Positions 32,194 to 43,934 of a DNA stretch of 64,000 nt are shown here, one piece after another. Within the stretch, counting starts at the first letter, position 1, and every line of letters starts with the position of its first letter. The notes beneath the pieces are model-generated. The model ran no database searches and was not told where the DNA came from. It saw only the letters and a program-made list of their open reading frames with translations. A program made the translations under genes and the position numbers. Location: the NCBI GenBank assembly GCA_022457065.1, contig JAJGBQ010000005.1, forward strand, positions 372,001-436,000, written 5' to 3'. This stretch comes from Curvularia sp. ZM96 (lineage: Eukaryota; Ascomycota; Dothideomycetes; Pleosporales; Pleosporaceae).

Positions 32194-35100
32194 TCACGTT
32201 GCCACTGCCGTAGCAGTACTGTCATGCTTGTGATCCGCAATATGGTCACTACTGTCAGCATACGCCAACAGCGCTTTTGCATCATCGAGCCCTGAAATTG
32301 CCAGGCCTTTCTCGTCTTCTTCGTGTATGGTGCTCTCTTGAAGACTCTCTTTTGAGTATTCACTCTTTCTCTCAGCGTCGGCTGGGCTGTTGTCACCATC
32401 CTCGTCCATGAGATTCGGAGGACGCTGGCGCATAGCCCGGGCTTTTTCGAGTGAGATGGTCTTTTGTTGGTAGGTAGTAGTGAACGGCAGCGCTTCGTCA
32501 CGGTCGATGGTCGCTTTCATCAAGGCAGCCATCCAGAGTCGTCCAACGGCTAGGCTGTCTACTGCGAAATAATGCACAATTGGTTTCGTGAACTGAACAC
32601 CCTTTTGTAGACCTGCACGAGGTGGTACCAGCTTGAATATGAACATGCCCGACATATCACCCTCTATGCCCGGGACGCCTTTGGCGCTATCTGCCGACGC
32701 CGCGGTTTGGATCGTAGCATTCTGGGGTGAGGTTGGAGATGAGGCCGCACCAGTCAATGACGCGTGGAGTCCAGTCATTCGTTCATCATTTGCTGGTAAT
32801 ACGCGATGTGAGGAGATGTCGATGAGACCCTTCTCTTCAGTGTCGTTCTCGGTGTAATAATAAGCCAGACGGCGACCACGCAATACAAACAGACGTGTCT
32901 TCCACGTTGTCATGAGACTCGACGACTTCTTCTTCATCCACCCGCTGTAGTCACAATTCTCCATGGCCTGCTGGGGTGTGATTTGCTGACGGCCTTTGAG
33001 GTAGGCGCTGGTGCCATGCTTCTTGGTCTTCTTTCGCGTATCTTTGGTGCTGGTAGAGCCACCGGTAAGGCGTCGGCTAGGATCCGCCTTGTCGAGTTCG
33101 ATACTCTTGGACGCGGAATTACCAGACGGCGTGCTAGAGCCAGTTCGCGAAGGTGATTGCATGGGGGAATCCTTGTGTGATGTACTGACATCAGCGGCGC
33201 TCGCGTTAGCCTTTTCTCCGCCGGTAATCGCGTCGGATATAACTCGAAGGCCCCTAGATTGCGATCCTTTCTTGCTGCTGAAAAACGATCGTGTGTGTGA
33301 CTGAGAAGCAGGAGATGGTGATGCACGGCCGGTACTCGATGTTTCGCTGCCGGGGACATGTGGGGAATTCGCAATAGCATCAATACTGTGCGAGTCGTAC
33401 GTGAGCTTGGTCACTGTTGGGTGCATATCGGTCTGCGGCTTGAGGGGCCGAACAAAGTCAAATGCACTGGAGCTGCGTTCGCTCTTAATACTGGTGCCAT
33501 AGTACTGTTTCGCGGCACCTGAAATGGGCGTTGCTGCGCGCAGAGCGGAATCGGCACTGCCAATCCTGCTGTGGCGTCGACCGTACGACATGCGCCGTCC
33601 AGCCTCTGTACTGTAGCTGGCATTGCGAGAGTGGCTGGGGCTGTCTCTTTTGCGCAGAAGATTTCTATTTTTCCGATTGTCAATCTCCCCACCAGAAAAG
33701 TAACCCCTGTCGATCTCGGCTGGGGCCAATCCACCCTCCGCAGCGTCGAATGAAGCTCCGTTGATGCTTGAGGTGTGCGTGTGATGTGAGGAAGAAGGCC
33801 GGCCAAGATCTTGCGACGACTTTTGAGGGGAGCCCATTGTCCAATTGCGGTCGAACGATGGGGTCTTTCTGTGTGGGTTGGTCGCTGCAGAAGCCGGCGA
33901 CTTGATCATACCCGCTGTAGTAGGAGTAGATGGCACTTGGTTGTAGTCTACAGAAGAATGCCGTCTGTTGTGGTTCATACTTCGGACGGATGCAGCAGAG
34001 GGACGGACGGGCGACCCGATAGGGGGAGAGGCGGGCGTGTGCTGAATTAGTGGGGATGTGGCATCCTTAGCGGACGATGGGCCTGCCGAGGAGGTTGCTC
34101 GCGGGATGTGCTGGCGGCTAGTGCTGCCTCGCGAGCTAATGCTTTCCCTAAGCGTTGGTATGCGTGGAAGGACGGCGCCTGTGGACGCGGCTCGGTTTCT
34201 TCCGCCCTCGATGGGGAATTCATCATGATCGGCCAAAGCCGACAGAGTCAGGGCACCTTGAGCGGCTTCCTTTGCATTCTTGACTTCGGACTGCAGCGCA
34301 TTAATCTTCATCCAGGTGCGCAGCCGTGGGCCCATGGGTCCAAGGTCAAACTCTTGCATGAAGATGAAGTTGCGGTCCACGCCCAGTAGGGCCTCGCCAT
34401 CAATCTCTTGATCCTTGAACACTTGGCAATGCTTCTTCTCCACGCCTACGTCTTCCAGGTACTCGGCTACGCGGGCAGGCGACCACGTCTTGACCTCCTC
34501 CTCGGTATGCCAATTCTGCTCCTCCTCGTCGGTTTCCTGGCCATTGATGTAGGAGAGGCGGTGGTGGCTGCTATACTCGCTTTCCGAGTCATTGGCGCGT
34601 AATTCTTTGGTCACGGAATTGTGTCGTGGAGTGTTCATGCCGGTAATGTGCTCGTCGATGACACTCAGCGTTTCATGCATGACCGGGCTTCCTATGGTCT
34701 CGTCGTCGGGTGGGGCCTCGCCGTTTAATGTCATGCTGATACTTCGAGGGGCGCTCTGTGCTGACACTCTCCGCATTGTTTCAGTTCCTTGGGCAATGTG
34801 GAGTGGCTCAGTGGGCGCTGATTTCAAGGGCGACGGGGCGGTTGAGGATGGTGAGGGTTCTGAAATGGCCATACCGGGCGGGCCCGATGCGTCTGAGGGT
34901 GGTCCAGATAGCTGCGAGGGGTTGCGCGAGAGCATGGTGGGGATGGGCGTGGGCTTGGGAGCGGGGCGTGTATAGACTGGGGGTGGGTTAGATGTGCTCG
35001 TCACAGCGGTAAATGCAGGCTGCTCCTGGGGAGGGGCTTCCATGCGAGAAAGACGGACCTTCTGGGAACAGGCCATTTTCGCCAGTTTCAGTGTTCTTGC

Positions 35101-35330
35101 CCAAGAACCAGCCGTCGCCAAAGTCGTCGTCGCGCTCAATGAGCTCGATGCGGTCTCCGCGCCTGAGACTCAGCTCGTCGGGGCTGCGGGCGACAAACTC
35201 GTCTGCGGCATGCTGTTAGTCGGCCGGTCTAGTATGCGTGGTTGCGCGCGCAGGCAGAAGAATTCGACTTACGCACTACGACGAGGGTGTCGCCGGGGCG
35301 GCAGCCCTCGGTGTGGGAGCGCTGGGCCAT
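32194..35330 (-). CDS. Boi1/Boi2-like polarized growth protein (SH3-SAM-PH)
   Basis: Scaffold of polarity and exocytosis; yeast Boi1/Boi2 bind Bem1, Cdc42 and exocyst components at growth sites. Three exons are inferred on the minus strand: 35330-35273, 35202-35059, 34976-32194 (introns 70 and 82 nt), total 994 aa. The SH3 domain (about 19-70) exists only after splicing: HEFVARSPDELSLRRGDRIE, DDDFGDGWFLGK, then GLFPEVYT across the second intron. The SAM domain is at about 228-296 (VKTWSPARVAEYLEDVGVEK). The PH domain is at about 743-893 (SGWMKKKSSSLMTTWKTRLF, then VHYFAVDSLAVGRLWMAAL), with a long disordered insert. Low-complexity Ser/Pro regions link the domains. Without the two 5' exons the protein would lack SH3, so the ATG at 35330 is strongly favoured. 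Divergent from the SP-RING gene. Confidence 0.88.
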
Positions 35331-36132
35331 GGTTGAGGCAGCTCTCGAGGCGTGGTTGGAGAGGGGCGGATGTGCAATGCGGAAGGCAGGACTGGTGGTG
35401 ATAGGATGCAGCGGCGGCAGTCACCCGTCAGTGGAGATACTTCATGAGGGCATCCTGTAGCACAGAGGCTGTGAGGCGGGCAGTGAGGCGCCGTGGGTTG
35501 GGGCGAGGGGCGATGGCAGCGATGGCAGTGATGGCAGAAGTGAGGGTGGACTGCGGACTGCCAGCCCGGCTTCGTGGCTCGCCCAGATTAGGACGTGGGC
35601 GGGCAAGCTAACCTTGCGAGGGCCGTGGCCAGGCCAGGATCAACCGGCGCTGTGCCAGCCGACGAACAGAGCGCCCATGTCACGATGGCGAAATAGTATT
35701 GCAGCCGCTGGTCCCACCGGGCGGCCAGGCAGGCTCGTGAAAACGATGCTGTCTCGTCGGTTTCTGGCGGTTTCCAACTGTCGCTCCTTTTTCGTGTCGA
35801 CGCGCTGCAAGTGGCAGGCGGCAGGCGGCAGCCCGAAGGCGAGAGTTTGCTGCCTGCCCTGCGTGGCCGTGTTTGCGTCTGGTTGTTTCCTTTGACTGAT
35901 GTTTACATAAACATCCGCCTGCTCCTTCCGCTGACTCGCTGCTTCCTGGACGGACTGGCTCGCTCCTTCCCTCAGTCTCCCACGCACTCACCTCACCCCC
36001 CGCTGTCGCGCACGTGCCCGCGCGATGGACCCACCCCTCCCGCTTGAAACCACCCGTCCACGGTTGAGCCCGTCCACCACACCAAACATAGTCTCCCTCA
36101 CATACCGATCCGTATCTTCCTGAGGGTGTGCC
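35331..36132. other. Divergent promoter region (Boi-like / SP-RING genes)
   Basis: GC-rich, about 800 bp between two divergent start codons. Overlapping open frames on both strands, with no protein-like features, are taken as chance. No specific regulatory motif identified. Confidence 0.55.
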
Positions 36133-38868
36133 ATGGTCTCTGGCGGGCAGCCGCCGCCTCCTCCGCCTGCCTCCGCGCACACGCTGCATCATGCTCTCGG
36201 AAATCTGGGCGGCGGGCAGAAACAATGGATGATGTTGCCGGCCCATGCCCACCATCTCACCCAACCCGCCGCCAGCCCTGCGCCTCCCTCCAAGCGTGGC
36301 CGTGGACGACCTCGCAAGACTCCTGTAAACAACCCTCCTCCCACGCATGCTCTAGACCCGCCCGTCCTGTCAAGTTCTGCGTACCGGCCAGAATATCAGC
36401 AAACTTTCCCTTCATCTCTTCAGCGGCCAAATACTGCAGCCCATGGACCTGGCACTCCTGCAGTTCTCCCTTCCCCAACAGTCAGTGAGGATGCGGCGAG
36501 CACCGCCGCCCGAGCACAAGTGCCAGCGTCACGGCCAGCCAACTCGGACAACGTGGCCGTGACAACAAACGTCTTGGCCTCTGCCCATGTCCAAGCGGCG
36601 CGTGCCTCGGAAACATCTCTAGGGCAGGTGAACATCGACTCAGTGCATTCTGAGCGCGTTACGCAAAACTCGACAGATGGACAGGCCCAACAAACGCCAG
36701 TTCGCCCAAATCATCTACCAAACAATCCTGTGCAGACCAGCAGGCCGGTTCTCCAGCCGGCTTGGTACACAAGGCAAGAATGTTTAGATGCGCTTCAGAG
36801 GTTTCAGTCCTCGATACCTGCTTCACCCACTCATGTCAGTGACAGAATGCGAATGGGCGTGCTATGGGATGCAGTCGAAAGGCAAGACTGGGCTTATTTG
36901 ACCATGCACCAGTATTACTGCATGCTCACCACATGTCCTGAAATCTTGCCTGATGATCTTAAAAACTCACCAGCTTTTCCCCACGCGCTGCGGATATTAC
37001 ACGACGTTCTCCAGTCGAATCAGACACTGAGTCCCACCGTCGTGTACTTCTTCTCCCATTTCCCGTATTCCATGCAAACAATTCGTGCCACATGGGGTCC
37101 AACTTTCGAGCAGCATATGCATATGTTTAGCTTGTTTGTATCTCGCTCCCCAAATTACGAACAATTAAAACAGACATGCGACCAGCGTCGTTACCCGCCA
37201 CTTGCACAAGAGCTTGGTGTCACGCTGGGCATCGCGTCCGTCACTTTCCAGCGTCTTGCATTTACTGCTTTTCTACGGTACATCTGGCGTTCGATTCCCT
37301 TGAATCCCCTCTCCAGAGGCTTCGAGGCTCAAGCTATTGCTATTTTTCAGCAAAATCAGAACGCTCATCCCCATCCGCAGCTCGAACCGGCTTCTGGGCA
37401 GTCTCAGGAAGACGTTATTCGGAATCAGGCTTGCAGCTTAGAACTCAGACAGATTGTCGAACAATACGGAATCGCTGTTCGAGAATCACGTCTCCCGCCA
37501 GTCTCTCCGTACCAGCAGCACCGTCCACATCCATTACAGGGCAACTCCGGGTTGCCTTCTAGGCCCAACGGCCAGACGAGTCAGCTCCCCTCGCAGCCTA
37601 TTGTCCATCGCTTTCATGGACCGGGTAACGCACCACTTGCACCCATGGATTCAAATGCATTGCCCCAGCCAACTACCACACTGCCATCATTGCCGCCCCA
37701 AGGTCACAAAACGTCACAGAAATCCCTACTTCCCCCGTCTGGACGCAAACAGCCACAGCAGCGCGTACCCAATCCTTCCAGATTCTCTTTGCATCAGTCT
37801 GATCTACGAAGCCCAGTTCTGTGCGCCTCTACTGGTTCGCCATCTCTCTATACTTTTCACGAAGGATATATTAGACCCCCCACGCGGCTATCGGAACCAG
37901 GTCGGACAATTGAGACATGGACATTTACCATGACACGCGAAGATATCCAAGTCCTTTGCAAAACTGCTCGCCAGCAGGCCCTGGGCGCTCCTGGCATTAG
38001 GAACATCAACGAGAATAGCAAATTGGCAAATCTGCGTTGTATCAAATGGAAACATGACGTAGAGATGCCCAAGGAGCACGTCTGGGCGACGACAGAGACG
38101 TCATGGATTCCATACTTGTATATCAGCTTAAATGACACGCCTCTCCAAGCACGCAAGAAGCTTCACCATGGCAAAGACCTACCCATTGACGTGACTGATT
38201 TGCTTCAAGAGGGCGAAAATGTGCTCAAGATGACAGTCATGGCGGAATCAGGCGATATGTCTCATCTCAATTACCTCATGGCTATCGAGGCCATTGGGTT
38301 TGTCGCGCAGGAGAGCATCAAGCAGCGATGTTTCAGTCAAGGGCATGTTTCTGCCGAAGAAGTCCTACAAGGCATCAGGAACAAACTATCCGGTTCTGGC
38401 GACGACAACGAAATCAGCATTGTTGAAAGCAACATGACGATTGGGCTGCGTGAGCCTTTCAGCCAAGCCAAAATGTGCGACACCCCCGTGCGAAGCAGGG
38501 CTTGTCCGCACAACGACTGCTTCGACCTAGACATATTCCTGCAATCGCGAGCACGCAAGGGCGATGCTTCCGTAGCAGATCAATGGAAGTGCCCTATTTG
38601 CGGCGTCGATGCAAGACCACACATGCTTCTGCACGACGGCTTCATCGAGCTCGTCAAGCAGCAGCTCGAAGCGCAGGGTCTAGCTGACACTCGGCACATT
38701 ATCGTCCAGCAAGACGGGTCTTGGAAACCGAAACCAGAGGCTGCAGAGAGCACAGGGACTCGTGAAGGCTCTGCTGCAAAAGCGCCTACGCCTGTTTCTG
38801 CGCGCGCCTCTGTTTCGAGACGATCGTCGACGGTGCCTAATGTTGAGGTGATTGATCTGAGCGATTGA
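36133..38868 (+). CDS. MIZ/SP-RING zinc finger protein (SUMO E3 ligase-like) with AT-hook and C-terminal SIM
   Basis: 911 aa, intronless, context GCCATGG. An AT-hook (KRGRGRPRKTP, residues 54-64) suggests DNA contact. A long Pro/Gln-rich middle region follows. The C-terminal third contains an SP-RING: CDTPVRSRACPHNDCFDLDI (from residue 782), then WKCPICGVDARPHMLLHDGF. This matches the Siz/PIAS pattern C-x-H-x-C ... C-x2-C that binds the SUMO E2. The protein ends VEVIDLSD, a textbook hydrophobic-acidic SUMO-interacting motif. A SAP domain at the N-terminus, usual in Siz1/PIAS, is not seen, so it is not a canonical Siz1; it may belong to the fungal MIZ-finger group. Nuclear location and SUMO ligase activity are inferences. 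Confidence 0.82.
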   Translation: MVSGGQPPPPPPASAHTLHHALGNLGGGQKQWMMLPAHAHHLTQPAASPAPPSKRGRGRPRKTPVNNPPPTHALDPPVLSSSAYRPEYQQTFPSSLQRPNTAAHGPGTPAVLPSPTVSEDAASTAARAQVPASRPANSDNVAVTTNVLASAHVQAARASETSLGQVNIDSVHSERVTQNSTDGQAQQTPVRPNHLPNNPVQTSRPVLQPAWYTRQECLDALQRFQSSIPASPTHVSDRMRMGVLWDAVERQDWAYLTMHQYYCMLTTCPEILPDDLKNSPAFPHALRILHDVLQSNQTLSPTVVYFFSHFPYSMQTIRATWGPTFEQHMHMFSLFVSRSPNYEQLKQTCDQRRYPPLAQELGVTLGIASVTFQRLAFTAFLRYIWRSIPLNPLSRGFEAQAIAIFQQNQNAHPHPQLEPASGQSQEDVIRNQACSLELRQIVEQYGIAVRESRLPPVSPYQQHRPHPLQGNSGLPSRPNGQTSQLPSQPIVHRFHGPGNAPLAPMDSNALPQPTTTLPSLPPQGHKTSQKSLLPPSGRKQPQQRVPNPSRFSLHQSDLRSPVLCASTGSPSLYTFHEGYIRPPTRLSEPGRTIETWTFTMTREDIQVLCKTARQQALGAPGIRNINENSKLANLRCIKWKHDVEMPKEHVWATTETSWIPYLYISLNDTPLQARKKLHHGKDLPIDVTDLLQEGENVLKMTVMAESGDMSHLNYLMAIEAIGFVAQESIKQRCFSQGHVSAEEVLQGIRNKLSGSGDDNEISIVESNMTIGLREPFSQAKMCDTPVRSRACPHNDCFDLDIFLQSRARKGDASVADQWKCPICGVDARPHMLLHDGFIELVKQQLEAQGLADTRHIIVQQDGSWKPKPEAAESTGTREGSAAKAPTPVSARASVSRRSSTVPNVEVIDLSD

Positions 38869-39617
38869 GCCTCCTCCTACTTCTTTTCTTCAGTTCAGCA
38901 AGCACATTTGCGTTAGTAATCACGAGGAAGCAAAAAGCAGGTTCATGTATCAGGGCGTATGATATCCCAAGGCGTTGTATTTTTGTTTTGTTTTTTTGTT
39001 TATCCTTTTTGGATGGAATTTGTAGGTAATGATGATACCCCTCCCTCGTCATAGTTTTTTATCCATGTATGAATTTTAAATAATATGCTTTATAATTTCA
39101 AGCAAGTGTCACAATTGTGAAAATAAAAAAACAGACATTCCCCTTTTGAAAAAACAAACAAAAAATTGATAATGACAAGATCCTGTTGTTCTCTCATACC
39201 CGTTTCCATCTTTGCAACGGGAAATTTTTGCAAAATCTTCACGTTATTTCTCAAGAATATGTAAAAATTAGAATGGATATAATCTTGTATTCTAACTGTT
39301 CTATTTCGCTTGCGCGTGTGCCTTGGGATCTATAATTCATAACGTAAAATATATGGGCTTGGCGGACGACTACATACACGCCAACCGCCGCCGCTGCTTC
39401 TAGGGCAGGCCAGCACTGGGCGAGGCGTGCTAGAAGGCGGGGGGATAAAGGGGAAAAATAGGTTTGGTTTTCCCCCCCGTCGTCGCAGACGCGCACTGCG
39501 TGTCGCTGTATCTCTCTGTCTTTCTCGCTCTCTAAACTACTCTCCCTCTCTCTTTCTCTCAGAGTTTGAGGTACTCTCCCAATGTTTCTAACAAGTGGAG
39601 GAGGAAAAAGTCCGCGC
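38869..39617. other. Intergenic region between convergent genes
   Basis: AT-rich 3' flanks with poly-T/poly-A runs and a CT-rich tract at about 39505-39560. No gene. Confidence 0.55.
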
Positions 39618-40853
39618 TCAACGCTTCCTCACTTGCTTTTCGTCACACGCGACCGGCGCAGCATTAAACCCGTACACATCGACATCGTGGCAACTGGGCA
39701 ACCGACCACTACAGGCGACTTCTCTTAGCAGACTGGGTCCGCGTCCGAGATCGACGTCGCCACCAAACACGACACAGGCGGCCTCTTCGAGCTTCTTGGC
39801 GAGCAGCTGCCAGGCGCGGCCGTGGCCCGTTGCGCCGTCGCAGGCTTCGTGCATGGAGCAGGAGCGGCAGGAATAGGCTTTGAGAAAGGCGTGGCACATT
39901 TCGTGGATCATGGTGCCCAGGCGGTTGTGCAGGCGCAGTATGTCTGGGTGGTAGCTGGGGGTGCCGCAGCCGCGGTAGAGAGTAGGATGAATGAGGATCT
40001 GGGTGCCGATCAAAGGGTTGAATAGAGATTTGCCGAAGCAGTCGCGCTGGTGCTCGGGTAGAAACGAGAAGCCTGCGGTGAGGGCGGCATTGTGCGGGGG
40101 CACGCAGCCGGAGAAGAAGACGCGGTTGAGGTGGTTGAAAAGGGTGGAGAGCTGGGCGACGGAGAGGGTGCGGCGCATGTCGAGGCCTGTGATTTGGGGG
40201 TGCCATGTCTTGAGAAGGCTGCGCAGGTGATGTACCGCTGGGGTAATGTGCGCCGAAGGGTGGAGGTAGGTCGCGTCTAGCCATGCCATGTGGTGCCGTA
40301 CCAAGGTCATGGCTTCATAGTCGCCTCGAAAGCGTAGTCGCAGGTAGGATCCCGGGCTCACATTCTTGGGTTGGTTCTCGTACGACAGGCCTTTGGAGCG
40401 CCGACTGCGTCTTTGGGTGCTTAGTTGGTCTTTGATAATACCGTGAGATTTGGTGGTGCTGATTTTGTAGAGCTTGGGCGCGCATTCGTCGCAGTCGCAG
40501 GGCACGTCTGCTTCTTGCACGTCTCTCCTCAGCTCATCGAGGTTCCGTGGCGCGTCGGAAATGTCTGCTTCGGCTGGTGGCTGTGGATTGCGTCTGAGGA
40601 TGCGGTCTTCGATGAAGGATAGTTTCGGGTCCAGAGAAATGAGGGGCTCGAGAAAGGGAAGTAGATAGTGCCATTTGGAAGGACCGTGGCATATCTCGCC
40701 TTGCTCGTGGTCTCGTATCTGCTGTCTGGTGGTGGGTTGTTTTGGATGGCCGAGAACGAGCCTTGCAATTCGCCGAAGGGGATGAAGTCGTCTCCTCTTC
40801 TTGACGGTAGGATTAGTGGCCGAGGTATTGCCTGGAACGGGAGGATTCCCCAT
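39618..40853 (-). CDS. SprT-like zinc metalloprotease domain protein
   Basis: 411 aa, intronless, start at 40853. The C-terminal half (about 235-395) carries the SprT-like fold: LNRVFFSGCVPP, then TLYRGCGTPSY, then the zinc-binding MIHEMCHAFLKAYSC (HExxH, His317/Glu318/His321), and the third ligand in GHGRAWQLLAKKLEEA (His344). This spacing is that of Spartan/Wss1-related SprT domains, which degrade DNA-protein crosslinks, but no PIP box, UBZ or SUMO motif is evident, so a DNA-repair role is only possible. Fungal SprT-like proteins of this length are common and uncharacterised. The N-terminal half is basic, Pro-rich and without a recognised domain (one CDCDEC cluster at about 119-124). Convergent with the SP-RING gene. 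Confidence 0.82.
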   Translation of the reverse strand: MGNPPVPGNTSATNPTVKKRRRLHPLRRIARLVLGHPKQPTTRQQIRDHEQGEICHGPSKWHYLLPFLEPLISLDPKLSFIEDRILRRNPQPPAEADISDAPRNLDELRRDVQEADVPCDCDECAPKLYKISTTKSHGIIKDQLSTQRRSRRSKGLSYENQPKNVSPGSYLRLRFRGDYEAMTLVRHHMAWLDATYLHPSAHITPAVHHLRSLLKTWHPQITGLDMRRTLSVAQLSTLFNHLNRVFFSGCVPPHNAALTAGFSFLPEHQRDCFGKSLFNPLIGTQILIHPTLYRGCGTPSYHPDILRLHNRLGTMIHEMCHAFLKAYSCRSCSMHEACDGATGHGRAWQLLAKKLEEAACVVFGGDVDLGRGPSLLREVACSGRLPSCHDVDVYGFNAAPVACDEKQVRKR

Positions 40854-43232
40854 GGGGCTATATTATCAAAATCTGACGTTTGAGACTTGACATGGAAGAG
40901 GAAAAAGAAGGAATAGGAGGATATTTCTTTGCCGGGGGCGTGGGCCCATGATGACCGTTGGGCAAGCGCAATACGACCGGAACCGTGAGGCGGTCAAGCG
41001 ATAAGATTGATGCATCCCGGTCACCATGTACCTTGTGGTGTGTACAATGTGCAGCTATGCAAGCCATGCAGAACGCACAGACGGTTAGCGGGCAAGGGTT
41101 GGCAGGTCTTGCGGTACGAAACAACCGGCTCCGCATAGGTGGTAAGGTTCCAGGTTGGGGCATTGTAGTTACTACTAGTACGAGTAGTTTACTCTGATAC
41201 GAATGGCATGCCTACCACATTTTTTTTCCCCTCAATTCGGCGAATGTCGCCATATTACACACGTCGCGTGTAGATAGGAGTACGTGTGCACAAGACAGGA
41301 CTCGGAACACTCCTGCCCCTGGCCTTTGGGCGCCGAGTTGAGCCGCCGCAAAGGGCTAGCGCCGAGGATGTTCATTTCAAAAGCGTCGCGCCACGTGGCT
41401 CAGTTCGGGGTGTGCTTAACGTTGTTCAGGGTCTCAACGTCGCGCACGTGCACCCGGAGCCGCGCCTTGCATTCCGCTTCAATGAGAGCAAGGCAGAACC
41501 CAGGCATGGGATCCGTCTTATTGCAGCAGCCAGGTGTGCGCTGTCACCCTTGTGGCCTTGCTGGCACTGGGCGTCGAATGCAACGGGCGGGACGTAAGTG
41601 AACGACGAAGTTCCCATGAGCCGTGGGGCTTCGTTGTCGGCAATACTCAGCTCTCGCCAATCAAGCAAGGGGTGAAATTGGCGCAAAAAGGGATACCATG
41701 GAGCCAATGAAGCGAGGCTCTGCTGCAAGCGATCAATTTCAGAGCGAGCGACATGTCACTATCATGCCAACAAGGTCCATGGCGTGTGAATTCATACTTG
41801 GATGCGCTGCTCATGTGCGGAGATCCGGTGAGCTGGGCCACGCTTAGCTGCATGCAAAGGCTGGGCAAAGTCCCGAAAAGAAGAAAGAGGCATGTCCATG
41901 TTGGAAGATCTGCTTCACCAGGGCTGAAGGAGACGCGAAAATCTCCTTGCCGATCTTCCGTGTCCGGGTATGCAGCCCAGACACTGGCAACTTGAAGAGA
42001 CAGAACAGTTGACAAGTTGAGTTGAAGACAATTTCGCTTGTGGCGGCGGGTCTATTGGCATTTTGGCAGGTAATGCTCTGCTAGTGTGCTGGAGTCACAG
42101 GCAACATGAATAGTGGAGCTGCGGGAGTCATGGACGAAGAGCGATGGCAGCACCCGGAGGAAGGGAGCAGCAGGAGAAAAGGCTTCTCGAAGCCTTGGTG
42201 TGATGAATGGAGCGAGCTGTTAGGAATAAGGTTGTGTGCTGCTGGGTCCACTGGCGACCTGTGGAACCGGGCGTGGATGCGCTGACTTGCTGGCCTGGCC
42301 TCGGGGAGGCGGAAGGCGAGGGCTGAAGGGTTCAGGAGAAACAAACTGGGGGTGGTTTGGGTGAAGCAGTTCCGGTGACGACTCGGTGAAGCGAGGAAGG
42401 CTATCGGATTGCTGGCACGGGTGCGGCCAATCACGGGCGCCGCAGACCAGTCTTCTGGGACAGCGAGCGTGTGGCTCTTGGAGGGCAGTCAGCCACGTCG
42501 CGCGGAAATGCAGGCCGATCGCCAGTACGGCGCTAGCAGGGAGCCAGGGCGATATCTGGGGGCGGACCTGGCGCGGTGGCACCGGTGGCGACGGGCAGTG
42601 TTGCCAGATGGGTGGGAACTGCGGGCTGTTCGCATGTAACGTTGAGGGCGATGTTACCCAAGCCCTGTTAGCGGCGAGGCGAGTCGAGTCGCGTCGAGAG
42701 CCAGCGCGGCCGCGGCATCGGATATTGGACATGGGAAAGTAGGGAATGAGGCAGAGATTTGGCCATGGCGGGAAAGGGGCAGCCGGGAATACGTAGGCCA
42801 GCACCCACGGCGCTGGTGAGTCCAACCGTGTGGGTGGCCATGGGCGTCAGGTGAAGACATGGATGGCAGGCGTGCAGCGGCACAAGCCGAGTGCCTACGA
42901 GTGCCGATCGGCGTCCACGGTTGCGCCACGCAGCAGCTGGACGAGTCGAGGGGATGCAGCAGGTCGGGGAATAACTGGCAATTCAAGGCGTTGGGTACAG
43001 TCAGAGGAGGGCCCCTTTGCTGGCGACGGGCGCCTTTGCCTCTATCAGCCGCTGCCGCGCTGTCGGGCCAGTGGCAGGCGTGCGAGGGTGCATGCATCCT
43101 ACGCTATTCCCGCGCCCGGCTCTCACTAGCGCCATCGCCGCCATGCACTCCAGCCCGCCTTATAGCATCCTGCCGCCGCCCTCGCCCTGGGCCTGACATG
43201 CCACCATCACCACCACAACCCCCATCGTCACC
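40854..43232. other. Long gene-free region
   Basis: 2.4 kb between divergent genes. Large open frames here (42220-42825 minus, 42386-42742 plus, 41284-41601 plus and others) overlap each other in several frames, are Pro/Arg-rich and lack any domain, as expected in GC-rich non-coding DNA. A long promoter or untranslated leader is likely for one of the flanking genes. Nothing else seen. Confidence 0.5.
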
Positions 43233-43934
43233 ATGTTCCGCGACTTCTCCTTCGATCCCGCCCCGCCGCCCGCCTTTGCCCTCTACGAGGCCGAGCGCGC
43301 CGCCATGAACGTGTCGCCCACATCGACGTCGTCGCCCGCTGGCCTTCCCTACCAGGCGCCTCGCCCGCCCACGCCGCCATGCACAATCGGAGACCTCGCC
43401 CTTCAACTCAACCACCACTCCCTGCGCATCGACTCGGCCCTCAGCTGCGGCCCAGCTCGTCCGCCAACGCCTGGCAGCGACAGCGAAGACGCCGCGCCGT
43501 CGCCCGACTGCCACTCGCAACAGGACCGCCCCACCTACTCGCGCATCGCCGCCTCTGTTCTGCGCATGCAGCGCCAGCACAACGCGCGCTTGCAGTGCTC
43601 CTCGTCTCATGCCCGCGACATCTCCCGCCTCGTCAAGATGATTGAGCACGAGAAGCAATGCACTGTCAGCGCCCCGTCAGCGCCGTCTGCTCCATCCAGC
43701 CCATCGGCCCCGCTGGCTGCGTCTGCCGACGACGAGGCCGTCGACATGGACTATGACCTCCCCGCCAAGCGCATCGAGGCAGTCATCACCACCCCAGTCT
43801 GGAGAGCAAGCGACCGGCGCGAGAGCTGCGTCCGCGTTACCAAGCCAGTGCGCATGCGGAAGCGCTCCAGGGAGCATGCCATAAGCAAGCGGCCGTCATC
43901 ATCATTACTATCATTATCCTCGTCGTCATCATAA
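43233..43934 (+). CDS. Conserved-looking fungal protein of unknown function
   Basis: 233 aa, intronless, good context (CACCATGTT). The only ordered stretch is about residues 104-142 (TYSRIAASVLRMQRQHNARL, then SSHARDISRLVKMIEHEKQC), a basic amphipathic helical pair. The rest is low-complexity: Ser/Pro-rich N-terminal half, a Ser-Ala-Pro repeat, and a C-terminal Ser run (LLSLSSSSS). The segment VRMRKRSREHAISKR near the end looks like a nuclear localisation signal. No family is recognised. Codon bias and the length without stops favour a real gene over a chance frame. The C-terminus is encoded by a trinucleotide repeat, so its length may vary between strains. Confidence 0.6.
   Translation: MFRDFSFDPAPPPAFALYEAERAAMNVSPTSTSSPAGLPYQAPRPPTPPCTIGDLALQLNHHSLRIDSALSCGPARPPTPGSDSEDAAPSPDCHSQQDRPTYSRIAASVLRMQRQHNARLQCSSSHARDISRLVKMIEHEKQCTVSAPSAPSAPSSPSAPLAASADDEAVDMDYDLPAKRIEAVITTPVWRASDRRESCVRVTKPVRMRKRSREHAISKRPSSSLLSLSSSSS

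Noticed and set aside
42220..42825. 201-codon minus-strand open frame
   Set aside because: Pro/Ser/His-rich, overlaps several other open frames in the same GC-rich stretch, no domain, no conserved segment.
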